Assembly: GCF_032854445.1 (NCBI RefSeq) | Contig: NC_088304.1 | Coordinates: 23,635,704-23,699,703 of the forward strand | DNA: 64,000 nucleotides | DNA from: Liolophura sinensis | Taxonomy: Eukaryota > Mollusca > Polyplacophora > Chitonida > Chitonidae | Reading direction: 5' to 3' | Part shown: positions 12,110 to 24,973 of the stretch, piece after piece | Numbering within the stretch: position 1 is the stretch's first letter | How the letters are laid out: the number at the start of each line of letters is the position of its first letter | Translations under genes and position numbers: made by a program | Notes under the pieces: generated by a model | Databases searched by the model: none | Seen by the model: only the letters and a program-made list of their open reading frames with translations | What the model was told of the DNA's origin: nothing

Positions 12110-13773
12110 ATGGACAAATTCGTTGGAACGTGGGAACAGACAGCTACAGAGAACATGGAAAACTACCTGAAGGCCACAGGTAAGTGTCCTGTGTTCACGA
12201 CACAGCATTCATCCTGCACATCCGCACACTGTTTTCAGTAAAAGATGTCATAAATGTTGTCATACGTATGTTAACAACATACGTTAGAGCTTTATTTTCT
12301 GTCAGACAAGCGACTGTACCAATGCTAATTGATGCCATTTGATGGTATTACCCGCCTGCATTTTGAACGCACATGTAAAAATCAAAATGAATTTTTTACT
12401 CTGTATATACTCTGTATTTATCTTTGCAGATGTTTCCGACACTGGCGTCAAGAAGGCGATGGAGTTACTGGGTTCAGGTTTGCACGAGATTATCGAGGTT
12501 TCCGCAAATGAGATCACCATCACTGATAGTGGCACCACATCCTCCAATCAGCAGGTGAAAAAAGGCACTCTGGGACAGGAAGTGGACTTCACATACCACT
12601 CGGGGCAGACCTGCAAGGTACATGAATCTATAAGAGTTCTAGAATTGTTCAACAGCTGACGAGAACTTATTTTACCTTAGGCTAATTGAAGCAGTAATTA
12701 TGCACAAACTCTGTATCTCGCTTACAAGGGAAATACATCTAAAAGATTATTAATTTTTAACAGCCGCAGTTTTCACTTATTGGACATTTATCTTTGGTAA
12801 ATCTCTATGCATTCAAACTAAACATGTTTCAATAATGGACAGCTTAATCCAAATATGTACTTGTGTTTGATAAATGTTACAAAAGACTATTGTCTCATGC
12901 TTGGTTCCACCAGTACTTCGATTTTACGTTGGCCTACTATCTTTCCATTGGGCGTATTGCCAATGACAACAAAACATTTATCTTTATTTCTTTTGATATA
13001 TTTAAAAAGGGCCTGGGGCATTTTCAATTCGCCGACGTCGTGACACTCACACTGTTTAGAGTTCTATCTATACCCCATTTAATACTTATGCTAACATAAG
13101 GTTTTTTTGGCTTCAGTTGTTATTCAGTTTAGAGGGTGACGAATTGGTGGAGACAATACAGGGTAAACACACCACACATGTTGTACGGTCGGTCAGTGAG
13201 ATGACAATGACACATGTAAGTCATATTTTCGTTGTCATTCATAGGCTTTTGACGTGTATTTATGTATGTAATTTGATTCTTGAATCCGAAAGTCATATTA
13301 TTATGTATATAGGCTCGAAAAATCAGTATTTTGTTGAATAAATTATTCATTTCTTTTGGGAAATCCCGTTCCTTTTCTTCCCATTAAATTGTTTAGGTTT
13401 TGTGGACTGTAGACAAATATTAGGCAAATATAGCTACAGATAAATTATCTCAGATGTAGGACAAAATCTCCGTACAAATTATTTATGACTACATCCCTTG
13501 TCAAAAGAGGACAAATTGTGCACGTATAAATAACTCTTTGTATCAACCATAATCCACAGACATATAGAACATTTTTGCGTACCTCGTCTATACATGCAGA
13601 GCCCTGTGATTCGTTGATCTTAGGAATTTTTGCAAAATGTTTAAACACAATATTCAGCTTCAAACCTTTGTTTATTCCGGCCTTTATGGCGGGGAAATAT
13701 AATGCATTTTTTAATCCTGTAGGCTTTGACAGCCGGTAACGTGAGAGGAACGCGGACGTTTAAAAAGGTGTGA
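12110..13773 (+). CDS. FABP: FABP-4: fatty acid-binding protein, B-type, intact (4 exons)
   Basis: Exons are 12110-12179, 12430-12617, 13117-13215 and 13723-13773; all junctions are GT..AG and the reading frame is open for 135 residues. It has the B-type features DTGVKKAMELLGSG, YHSGQTCK, VVRSVSEMTMTH and GTRTFKKV, with Arg110, Arg130 and Phe132 kept. It shares the SANEITITDSG patch with FABP-2. Odd points: Lys7 is Thr (GKW to GTW) beside the invariant Trp8, Lys101 is Gln, and exon 4 begins Ala instead of Val. Intron 1 is the short form (250 bp), shared only with FABP-8, 16.6 kb away. AATAAA is at 13893-13898. Expected to be a cytosolic lipid carrier; ligand unknown. Confidence 0.91.
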
Positions 13774-15112
13774 TTGGGCGGAAGTTACAAGACCCGGATG
13801 TAGATACACATGACCCACACCACCGGAAATGGCGGATTACTTTACTCTTAATATATCTTAAACACATTCCTACACTGGTGTTTACTTCAGGAAATAAATT
13901 TGATATATATTAACACTCCATCGTATATTTCATCTGTAAGATATACTATTATTGGCTTGTTAGCGATGGCCTTTCGCACACACCATTTGCAAAGATTCCA
14001 TGGGACCACGGGTAACAGTTCGCGGGATCAGCATTTCAGTACTTTCAGCAGTAGCAGTTTTAGATCCGAGTCCACATACTGTTTTGACCTAAAGAGTATA
14101 TATGTTAACCATTACATCAGTGCCTTCAATGTCGTTGTAATGATGATTTTTCTAATCGCAATGGGTACATGTGAGAACGTGCTACAAAACGAAAAGACCA
14201 TTGCACCGGCGTCTGATAATTGCATTAGTGACAGATTTGTCAGGTTGTCACATGGAACTCCTTCTCTCTCCTTCTACATCATGGCGATAACCCCTTACCT
14301 ACGATTCCGATCCACGCAGACACATTTTGAACACAGTGTGTTATCGGACAGTGCACTCCGTTGATGCTTTACACTGAACTCAAAATATGTCACTTGTCAA
14401 CTGAGGTCTGAAACGTGCATGTGCCGATAAAATAGTGCATAAAAAGGAAAGCACCGCACGTCATCAGGTGTGCTGACAACTGTCATGACTCTAGGCTACA
14501 GCCGACAAATATCGTTGCTACATGGCTTTCATACAACAACAACACCCTGAGAGGCGGCCGAAAACCTGATTGATAACAGACGAATATCAATTTCACTTGT
14601 TTGGGTTTTCTCGTTGGTAGTGCAACTCTTGTACACGACATTGACCGCTATGTTTAATACTGGACATTTGCGGTGTACAAGCAACTTATTTCCCCTATCA
14701 GTTGGTTCTCCTAGTGAGATTTATTCCATTTAAAGTTTTATGTGCTTATCAGAACATTTACTAATAAGCCTTTTACAAAACAATGACTACACGATGGACT
14801 ACAATTGAGTTAAAAAAAGACAACACCAGACTAGATATGGTATTTAGGGTTAGGCATCGATAACGGTTCTCACATGGAGTTTAAAACCACAACTTTTTGC
14901 GTTTGTGATGTAGCATGAGTGAAATTTCTCAGTTCACAGTAAGCAAAATTGTGCACACTGAGAATCTCGAATGCGCCACGTTGTTGTTAGTTTTGCCCAA
15001 TCAGGTGAAAGTTACCCGGGGAGCGGACAAGATCTTTGACAAACAGCCCCAGATTACCAGCGCGATATGAAGTCGAGAGCGTCAGTTTGAGCCAGACCAA
15101 AACCTGCGAAAC

Positions 15113-15417
15113 CGGCCACAATGGCTCAGTTGGTCGAGCGTCCCTTCGGTAGATCCAGGGTCAGTCCTGGGTCGGGTCACACCTAAGACTTTTAAAGAGA
15201 AAGCTATAACTTCTTCGCAATATATTTCCTCGCGTGGGGCTTATTTCCCTTCGTTAAGTGGTCTCAGTGAAGCAGCGTTAGATAAAACAGCTGCGGAAAT
15301 CTAACCTGCAACAAAGAGGTACTCATACTTATATGCACTCTAAGGACTCCTTCGTCGTCATACGGCTGAAAAATTGTTATATACAAGGTTAAAATCTAAG
15401 CGTTGACTCACTCACTG
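15113..15417 (+). mobile_element. tRNA-derived SINE, plus orientation (unit 2)
   Basis: Positional copy of the element at 6972, with the head ATGGCTCAGTTGGTCGAGCG and the body ending in GTCGTCATACGGCTG and CTCACTCAC. Confidence 0.7.
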
Positions 15418-15568
15418 CCTACGACAAGACACTACATCAATGATGGAATTCCTCAAAATTCTGATGACCTGTTTGGTAGAAAGTTAAAACATTTTGATTT
15501 GCCATGGGTAGCAACTTTTCCCATCTTATTACCTCGTCATTTGGTGCACATTTGATTGTACGTATTCA

Positions 15569-15866
15569 TGCCTTGGGTTTAACATCGCATTTTACAATTT
15601 TTCAGCCACATGACGACGAGAAATAATAAGGTGTGTGTCCATAAAGTGCTGCCAACACTGAGGTATCATGCCCAAGACACCAGACGTGACACCCCAATTA
15701 CTCAGATTGCGCTGTCTCCGGGCCAACCAGTTCTCTTTCCTTAATCTATAACTTTCATTGCTGAGCGAGACAGCAAAAAGTACCATTTTAAAAGTCTTTT
15801 TGATCTCGGGTCTCCTGAATTCGTGGACAACACGCTATCCATTAGCCTACCAAAGCCGTTCAAATC
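15569..15866 (-). mobile_element. tRNA-derived SINE, minus orientation (unit 2)
   Basis: Positional copy of the element at 7429; the tRNA-like head is on the right, ending at CCTACCAAAGCCGTTC. Confidence 0.68.
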
Positions 15867-16618
15867 TGATTGTACACCTATGATGTGCCAAAAACGCATT
15901 TCTTCATAGAAATATTTTTAAAACTCAAGGTGGACATGAAAAAAGCTATTGTGTTATTACTGACTATTTTTCTACACGTCTCATTCATGTGTTCAATAAT
16001 TCGAAGCTCTCACTGGTGAATAGTAAAATTTGCTCAAGTTCCTAGCTAAGTCTCACAAATTTAGTCAATTAGTTTAACTAATTTCCTAAACAACAGTCTG
16101 GAAGCGATGTCTTTGACAAATTCATGTCATAAAAATATGACAAAAGGTTGGATTAAGGAAGTTTCCTCAAAGTGTCCGCTCGCTCTGAGCCGGCTGCGTC
16201 TTTGTGTCAGTGGTATTGTCACCGAATATCAGCTGAGGCGCGGTGGTTTCCCATTGGCGCAGTCCGGCGTTTCCAATCACTACACCTTACAGATATCATA
16301 GTCGTGCGTGCATTATAAATTAGAATTTAATCGGAATTTAAGATATGCGGATATCACTCAAGTCCATCTCGTGCAAGGCCAAAAGTTCCATGTGAGCAAT
16401 CTAAAAGATTGCTAATATAGCAGTAGGTGAGCACTAACACAAAGACAACACGTAAATAAATTCAAAGATCAAAACGTGTATAAAACACAAATTTTATTTA
16501 CAATAAACATCACATCATATACATCAAATATGTGTTTTAAGATAATCAGTTGTCAGACACATTTCAACTTTTGTTGATTCTCCAACCTCTCCACTCTCTT
16601 CACATCACATCCGCCCAA

Positions 16619-18648
16619 TCACGCCTTTTTAAACGTCCGCGATGCTGTCACGTCACCGACTGTCAAAACCTATAAAATAAAGGATTTCTTTTTATATACC
16701 CATACTAATAAAAAATTAAGTTTTCATTTGTCTTAAATGCATATTTCGCTACAATCATTTTAATGCATAAAAGGGAATTTTGTCTTGAAGTCGTTTCTAG
16801 GCAACCAAAATCATGAAAATGTAATAGAAATGCGGCTGTGCACTCACATGTGTCATTGTGTTCCCATCGACCTTCCGTACAACCTGTGTGGTGTGTTTAC
16901 CCTTTATGGTCTCCACCAAGTCGCCACCTTCCAAACTGAATAACAGCTGAAACAAGGAAAATATTACGTGAGTCTAAAATATTTTAAAAAGTTCTACAGA
17001 GAGAGCCGTCAATGGTGTAATAGCCGAGGGCCGACACCACAAAGCCGATCGTGACTCAAGTCAATAATTAAATGTTTTTTCTACTGGAAGTTTAAGTTTA
17101 GACTATTTTGTCTTCAGATAACGTAGTTGAGTTGGTCAAAAGTTTAAATTCCAAACATCACATTTAAGATTGTATTAAAATGTTGACTTAAGTAGGAAAC
17201 GTTGTTGCTGTATCGGTTACAGGTCATTTTCTATATGAAAGAAAACCTGAGGAAGGTTGGTGTCTATTGGGACGTTCTCCACAAAAATATGAAAACTATA
17301 TTTAGCCGATCTTAACACTGGGGGATAACGTCAGAAAGATTGATATCCATTGGGCCGTTCTCAACAGTGAGAAAAACTTGGAATGCGCATTTTCCATTTG
17401 ACCGTTCTCAACCATGTCTTACTTATATGATACTAATATTTTTGACAGTGATCAAAACTGGAAAGAAGCCGGATGGAAACCACCGCAACTATTCATGTCT
17501 CCGGCACACTTCCTGACGTAAAGCTGCAACTTGAACTGCGACACCTGGTCCCTAGGTGTGTCTGATTACATGAAATTACTCATAATATGCAGCATAAAGA
17601 ACCATGGCAACTCCACGGATTTACTTACCTTGCATGCTTGCCCCGAACAATATGTAAAGTCCGCTTCCTGTCCTAGAGTACCTTTCTTCACCTGCTGATT
17701 GGAGGAGGTGGTGCCACTTTCAGTGATGGTGACGCCCTTTCCGGAAACTTCGATAGTTTCGTGCAAACCGGAAGCGAGTAACGCCATCGTCTTTTTCACA
17801 TCATCTTCAGAAACGTCTGAAAAGACAAACAAAAATTTCTGAAAAGCTGGTGCAACTGCATGCAATGGTAAGACTTGGATTACAATTTTCATCTGGAATT
17901 TGGTCGCTGAAGAGAATGTTTAATACATCTGAAATGTAATCAGGCCACTCGTGCCTTTAAAGTTTCTTTTGTCTCATATAGTTCCTGGTTTCCACATTCA
18001 AACAGCTACCATGAATATACAGCAGTTTTACTGCAAACATTTTATAGTCAGCATCTATCAATCTCTATTAAAAATTAGTTTCACAATCTAATAAAGGATC
18101 AAATCAAAAGTTATGATAGACATGAATAAAGGTTGCAAAACACCTAGGTACCACAAAAATGTAGGAAAATTTTTTTCTTATCTAAGATTACAAGATTCTA
18201 TCTGCTATTTGGTCACACAAGCAAAGTCAGGGGAGTATCTGACAATATCTGATTTTGTTTGTGCAAACTGCCTAGATAAAATAAAACTCAACACTCAACA
18301 CTTTAAAACAAAATATTTACTGTCAAAGGCATTCAGTTGACTCAAATTACACAAAAGAGGAATAAAAGCAGTAGGAAAAACACATCCGAAATGCAAACAG
18401 TCAGCATCTGCTAATGAAGTCGTTTGTCTATTAAATATTTCCCGGGTTCCTGAAAAGAAAGTCGTTACTACATCGCAGGAGTTAACATACATTAAGGACA
18501 GCCTCTAATACCAACTCTCTGCGCACTTCCAGGTCTGTACATATTGTCGACGCCACCTGTCAAAGTCAGGATACTTACCCGTGGCCTTCAGGTAGTTTTC
18601 CATGTTCTCTGTGGCTGTCTGTTCCCACTTTCCAACGAATTTGTCCAT
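16619..18648 (-). CDS. FABP: FABP-5: fatty acid-binding protein, A-type, intact (4 exons)
   Basis: Exons are 18579-18648, 17629-17816, 16848-16946 and 16619-16669 on the minus strand, with GT..AG introns and 135 residues. A-type marks are SEDDVKKTMALLASGLHETIE, a Cys80/Cys85 pair (CSGQAC), QVVRKVDGNTMTH and SRTFKKA. The carboxylate-binding set Arg110/Arg130/Phe132 is intact. Its own changes are Gly51 in place of Asp (SGKGVTI) and Ala75 in place of Val (GQEADF). TATATAA is at 18742-18748, 93 bp from the ATG. A perfect 16-bp palindrome sits 25 bp further upstream of the TATA box. AATAAA is at 16493-16498. Sequence and indels pair it with FABP-1. Confidence 0.92.
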
Positions 18649-20309
18649 GACGACTGTTCAAGGTGAGTACAAGATCGGAAAGATCAGATAAATGTTGCTG
18701 TGGTGACTGCTCGCTTGTGACATTGCTGAGATTCTGTCCCGTTATATACGGTTCGGCCTGCTTTACTTTTGTAACACCTGTACAGGTGTGACCTGCACCC
18801 ACGGGCGACTCACCACACTTTGCCACGCCCATTTAAATCTCGCTGACCAAAGCTTCAATGCAGCACGTGTTTAAAGTAAACAGGGTTTTATGTCATCTTA
18901 CACCTGTCAAGCCATACACTACTTATCGGGACGAATGGGTCAATAAAACATTAAACCAAACAAGCGAATCTTTACAATCGTCATTTGGATCAATGACAAT
19001 TGTCTTGTCTTAAAACATGTATTCGTATTTGTACAAGAAAAAACTGTATCGCATGTAAAGACATTGAAAACTACTACTGCACAACTACTTTGTAGGTATT
19101 GACTTCAACGTGAGACGTGACGTTATTTATTGAAGTATTTCTTTCTCTCCCTCACTTTCTAACATTCTAATTTTACTTTTAAACATCACAACAACTTCTT
19201 ACACTTCTGTTAACATTGTGAATGTGTGTTGTGTTTTTGGGTTGTGTATTAAAACCAGAAGAGAAAAGGTTCGTGACTGTGCAGCATTTTGGTTGACGGC
19301 TGATATACGAAACTCTGTTTTGACGTCTAGATCCAAATGATTATTATCCTCAGCCGAAAGAATTATCAGTGAAACGAGTACATAATCTCACTTAGCTAAC
19401 CAGCTCGTTCTTCAATTTGCCATGTTCTAAGTGGTGTGAATAAATTTTTCTGTCACCATTATTTGCATAAGATTTAATAAATCCTACTCGTTTATATGGA
19501 TTCTCTTTTCATCAAAGCTGACTCATGCTGCCATACAGGCCATAAAAGTTTGTGTGGACCAGTATGACCATTTTACAAATACTCATATCAGTGTGCAGTC
19601 ACGGTAAATGCTTGACACAAACCAGTAGACGTTGCTATTTGTTTTCATTGCCCGTCACCGGATAAAATAAATTATGGAATAGATCGCCTATATAGGCGAC
19701 GCCGACAAAACATTCAAATATAGAGTCGACTGTGTACAACGTTTGCTGAACATGCTACCCGCCTACACAGTCAACCAGAATACGGTCGCTGTAATGTTGA
19801 TCATCGCATGGAACACCGTAGGAGACATGTCCCATGGAGGAAATCATTTGTGTTAGACGGCACAAGGGTCGTGTAACAGGTTTCACTTGGTACGCACGGC
19901 AGGTTTCACCTTGTACGCACGCGAGACGGTTTTGTTACGTATAAATGTAAACACCTTTAAAACAGCTGTTGATGGCCTAAATGGTAATTGTTAACATTTG
20001 TTTGTTTGCTTTTTACTCTTGTATTGACCTTCCAGGCCGATGCGTAAGCTAGAACTTGACAGTCCTTTGATGAAATAAAATGCTGTATACGTTAAACGGG
20101 TGTCGTTGTAAATCTTTAATGGGAGAGATTGAATGAGCTCGGTGAAGTGTTGGGGGAGTAGCCTTTGAGAAGGGGGGGGGGGGGGGGAGATGTGAGACAC
20201 ACCGGTGCAAGTCAGACCGTATATAACAGGACAGAATCTCAGCAATGTCATAGACGAACAATATCTACAGCAGATCTTGCCGATAGTGAACTCACATTAA
20301 ACAGTCGTC
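18649..20309. promoter_or_regulatory. Divergent promoter region FABP-5 / FABP-6
   Basis: Minus TATA 18742-18748 with the perfect palindrome ACACCTGTACAGGTGT at 18774-18789. Plus TATA 20220-20226, preceded by a run of 16 G (20172-20187) and by ACACCGGTGCAAGTC. The palindrome TCGCCTATATAGGCGA lies at 19684-19699. Leader motif GACAGAATCTCAGC is present on the plus side (slightly changed on the minus side). Confidence 0.75.
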
Positions 20310-22159
20310 ATGGACAAATTCGTTGGAAAGTGGGAACAGACAGCTACAGAGAACATGGAAAACTACCTGAAGGCCACAGGTAAGTGTCCTGTGTTCACGA
20401 CACAGCATTGATCCTGCACATCCGCACACTCTTTTCAGTAAAAGATGTCATAAATGTTGTCATACGTATGTTAATAACATACGTAAGTGCATTTTTTTTT
20501 TTCTGTCAGACAAGCGACTGTACCAATGCTTATTGATACCATTTGATGGTCTTGCCTGCCTGCATTTCGAACGCACATGTAAAAATCAAAATGAATTTTT
20601 TACTTATCTGGTCCATGGTCAGAACAGTAGTTTTTTCTACATTTGGCTGCAGCAATTTGTAGGACAAAGTAAGTGTTTATCATGGCAATTTATACAAAGT
20701 AAGACACAGTTACAATCAAGTCTTTTCTCTGTTTTCCTGACCCAAAATGTATTTTATAATAGATTTTTTTTACATTAATTTGTTTAAGAAACACGAGTTA
20801 TGGAAAAATTCTGTATTTATCTTTGCAGATGTTTCCGACACTGGCGTCAAGAAGGCGATGGAATTACTGGGTTCTGGTTTGCACGAGATTATCGAGGTTT
20901 CCGGAAATGACGTCACCATCATTGAAAGTGGCACCACATCCTCCAATCATCAGGTGAATAAAGGCACTCTGGGACAGGAAGTGGACTTCACATACCACTC
21001 GGGGCAGACCTGCAAGGTACATGAATCTATAAGAGTTCTAGAATTGTTCAACAGCTGACGCGAACTTATTTTACCTTAGGCTATTGGAAGCAGTAATTAT
21101 GCACAAACTCTGTATCTCGCTTACAAGGTAAATACATCTAAAAGATTTCTAATTTTTGAACAGCCGCACTTTTCACTTATTGGACATTTATCTTTGGTAT
21201 ATCTTTATGCTTTCAAACTAAACATTCCTCAGTAATGTACAGCTTAATCCAAATATGTACTTGTGTTTGATAAATGTTACAAAAGATTATTGTCTCATGC
21301 TTGGTTCCACCAGTACTTCGATTTTACGTTGGCCTACTACCTTTCCATTGGGCGTATTGCCAATGACAGCAAAACATTTATCTTTGTTTGATTTAATTTA
21401 TTTAAAAAGGGCCTGGGGCATTTTCAATTCGCCGATGTCGGGACAGTCACACTGTTTAGAGTTCTATCTATACCCCATTTCATATTTGTGCTAACATAAT
21501 GTTTTTTTGGCGTCAGTTGTTATTCAATTTGGAGGGTGACGATTTGGTGGAGACAATAAAGGGTAAACACACCACACGTGTTGTACGGACGGTCAGTGAG
21601 ATGACAATGACACATGTAAGTCATATTTTCGTTGTCATTCATAGGCCTTTGACGAGTATTTATGTATGTAATTTGATTCTTGAATCCGAAAGTCATATTA
21701 TTATGTATATAGGCTCTAAAAATCAGTATTTTGTTGAATAAATTATTCATTTCTTTTGGGAAATACTTGCCTACAGTTTTATAGACTGTAGGCAAATATT
21801 ACGGAGATATAGCTAAAGATAAATTATCTCAGATGTAGGACAAAATCTCCGTACAAATTATTTATGACTACATCGCTTGTCAAAAGAAGACAAATTGTGC
21901 ACTTATAAATAACTCTTTGGATCAACCATAATCCACAGACATATAGAACATATAGACTTTTTGCGTACATCGTCTATACATACAGAGCCCTGTGATTCGA
22001 TGATCTTAGGAATTTTTGCAAAATGTTTAAACACAATATTCAACTTCCAACCATTGTTTATTATTATCTTTATGGCAGGGAAATAAAATGCATTTTTTAA
22101 TCCTGTAGGTTTTGACACCCGGTAACGTGAGAGGAACGCGGACGTTTAAAAAGGTGTGA
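20310..22159 (+). CDS. FABP: FABP-6: fatty acid-binding protein, B-type, intact (4 exons)
   Basis: Exons are 20310-20379, 20829-21016, 21517-21615 and 22109-22159; the frame is open for 135 residues. It is B-type (DTGVKKAMELLGSGLHEIIE, YHSGQTCK, RVVRTVSEMTMTH, GTRTFKKV), with Arg110/Arg130/Phe132 present. Its own substitutions are Ile55 (VTIIESG), His65, Asn67 (HQVNKG) and Pro123 near the start of the last strand (LTPGN), which could disturb the final beta-strand turn. Intron 1 is the long form (449 bp), with the extra segment shared with FABP-2 and FABP-10. AATAAA is at 22279-22284. Confidence 0.91.
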
Positions 22160-23478
22160 TTGGGCGGAAGTTACAAGGCCCGGATGTAGATATACACGAT
22201 CCACTCCACCGGAAATGGCGGATTATTTTACTTTTAATATATCTTAAACACATTCCTACACTGATGTGTACTTCAGAAAATAAATTCCATGTATATTTAC
22301 ACTTCATCGTATATTTCATCTGTAAGATATACTATTATTGGCTTGTTAGCGATGGCCTTTGGCATACACCATTTGCAAAGATTCCATGAGACCACGGGGG
22401 TAACAGTTCGCGGGATCAGCATTTCAGTACTTTCAGCTGTAGCAGCTTTAAATCCGAGTCCACATACTGATTTGACCTAAAGAGTATATATGTTAACCAC
22501 TACATCAGTGCCTTCAATGTCGTTATAATAATGATTTTTCTAATCGCAATGGTTACATATGAGAACGTGCTACCCAAAAAAGACCATTGCACCGGCGTCT
22601 GATACTTGCATTTGTGTCGACAGATTTGTCAGGTTGTCACATGGAACTCCTTCTCTCTCCTTCTAGATCATGCCGATAACCCCTTATCTACGATTGCGAT
22701 CCACACAGATACAGTTTGAACATAGTGTGTTATCGGACAGTGCACTCCGTTGAAGATTTACACTGAACACAAAATAAGTCAACTGAGGTCTGAAACGTGC
22801 ATGTGCCGACAGTGCATAGAAAGGAAAGCACCGCACGTCACCAAGTGTGCTGACAACTCTCATGACTCTAGGCTACAGCCGACAAATATCGTTGCTACAT
22901 GGCTTTCATACAACAACACCCTGAAAGGTCACCTCAGTGATAATAGACGAATATCATTTTTCACTTGTTAGAGTTTTCGCGTTGGTAGTGCAACTCTTGT
23001 ACATGACAATGACCGTTATGTTTAATACTGGACATTTGCGGTATACAAGCTAATTATTTCCCCTATCAAGTGGTTCTTGCTAGTGAGATTTATTTCATTT
23101 AATGTTTTATGTGCTTATCAGAACATTTACTAATAAGCCTTTTACAAAAGCATGACTACACGATGTACTACAATTGAGTTGAAAGAAAGACAACACCAGA
23201 CTAGATATTTTTAGGGTTAGGCATCGATAACGGTTTTCACATGGAGTTTAAAACCACAACTTTTTGCGTTTGTGATGTTGCATAAGTCAAATTTTTCAGT
23301 TCACAGTAAGCAAAATTGTGCAGACTGAGAATCTCGAATGCGCCACCATGTTGTCAGTCTTGCCCAATCAGGTGCCAGTTACCCAGGTAGCTGACAAGCT
23401 CTTTGACAAACAGCCGCAGATGACCAGCGCGATATGAAGTCGAGAGCGTCAGTTTGAGCAAGATCAAAACTTGCGAAA

Positions 23479-23785
23479 CCGGCCCCAATGGCTCAGTTAG
23501 TCGAGCGTCCCTTCGGTAGATCCAGGGTCAGTCCTTGGTAGGGTCACACCTAAAACTTTAAAAGAGAAAGCTATAGCTTCTTCGCAATATATTTGCTCGA
23601 GTGAGGCGGCTTATTTCCCTTCGTTAAGTGGTCTCAGTGAAGCAGCGTTAGATAAAACAGCTGCAGAAATCTGACCTGCAACAAAGAGGTACTTATACTT
23701 ATATGCACTCTAAGGACTCCTTCGTCGTCATATTTCTGAAAAATTGTTATGTACAAGGTTAAAATCTAAGCGCTGACTCACTCAC
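23479..23785 (+). mobile_element. tRNA-derived SINE, plus orientation (unit 3)
   Basis: Positional copy of the 6972 element, with the head GGCTCAGTTAGTCGAGCG. Confidence 0.68.
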
Positions 23786-23938
23786 TGCCTACGACAACAC
23801 ACTAGATCAATGATGGAATTCCTCAAAATTCTGATGACCTCTTTGGTAGAAAGTTAAACCATTTTCATTTGCCATGGGTAGCAATTTTTCCCATCTCATT
23901 ACCTCGTCATTTGGTCCACATTTGATTGTACGTGTTCG

Positions 23939-24240
23939 TGCCTTGGGTTTAACATGGCATTTGACAATTTTTCAGCCACAAGAGGACGAGGAGTAATAAG
24001 GTGTGTGTCCATGGCGTCAAAGTGCTGCCAACACTAAGGTATCATGCCCAAGACACCAGACGTGACACCCCAATTACTCAGATTACGCTGTCTCTGGGCC
24101 AACCAGTTCTCTTTCCTTGATGTATAACTTTCATTGCTGAGCGAGACAGCAAAAAGTACCATTGTAAAAGTCTTTTTCATCCCGGGTCTCCTGAATTCGT
24201 GGACGACACGCTATCCATTAGCCTACCAAAGCCGTTCAAA
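23939..24240 (-). mobile_element. tRNA-derived SINE, minus orientation (unit 3)
   Basis: Positional copy of the 7429 element. It carries the longer GTCCATGGCGTCAAAGTG variant, a version of which is also seen at 40440. Confidence 0.66.
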
Positions 24241-24973
24241 TCTGATTGTACACCTATTATGTGTTGGGAAAAACGCATTTCTTCACAGAAATATTTTAAA
24301 AACTAAAAGTGGTCATGAAAAAAGCTTATGTGTTATTATTCACTATTTGTCCTACACATCTCATTCATATGTTCAATAATTGGTGAAAAGTAAAATTTGC
24401 TCAAGTTATTAGATCAGTCTCACAAATTTAGTCAATTAGTTTGACTAATTTCCTAAATCACGATCTGGAAGCGATGTCTTTAACAAATTCATGTCATAAA
24501 AATATGACCGAAGGTTGGATTAAGGAAGTTTCCTCAAATTGCCCCCTCGCTCTGAGCCAGCTGCGTCTTTGTGTCAGTGGTATTGTCACCGAATATCAGC
24601 CCAGGCGCGGTGCTTTCCCATTGGCGCAGCCGGAGTCTCCCATCACTACACCTTACAGATATCACAGTCGTACGTGCATTATAAATTAGAATTTAAGATA
24701 TGCGGATATCACTCAAGTCCATCTCGTGCAAGGCCAAAAGTTCCATGTGAGCAATCTAAAAGATTGCTAATATAGAAGTAGGTGAGCTCTAACACAAAGA
24801 CAACACGTAAATAAATTCAAAGATCAAAACGTGTTTAAAACACAAATTTTATTTACAATATACATCACATCATATACATCAAACATGTGTTTTAAGATAA
24901 TCAGTTGTCAGACACATTTCAACTTTTGTTGATTCTCTAACCTCTCCACTGTCTTCACATCACATTCACCCAA

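Larger units (their letters stand above)
13774..16618. other. Tail-to-tail spacer, FABP-4 to FABP-5
   Basis: Contains the FABP-4 3' UTR (AATAAA 13893-13898), an inverted SINE pair (15113-15417 and 15569-15866) and the minus-strand AATAAA of FABP-5 (16493-16498). A 154-codon ORF at 13900-14364 is open only in this unit, because of a small indel near 14045, so it is not taken as a gene. Confidence 0.7.
22160..24973. other. Tail-to-tail spacer, FABP-6 to FABP-7
   Basis: Contains the FABP-6 3' UTR, an inverted SINE pair (23479-23785 and 23939-24240) and the minus-strand AATAAA of FABP-7 (24848-24853). This spacer shares indels with the spacer after FABP-10 rather than with its immediate neighbours. 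Confidence 0.68.

Noticed and set aside
13900-14364. 154-codon ORF downstream of FABP-4
   Set aside because: It lies in the 3' spacer, resembles no family I know, and the matching DNA in units 1, 3, 4 and 5 has stops or indels. Open by chance.
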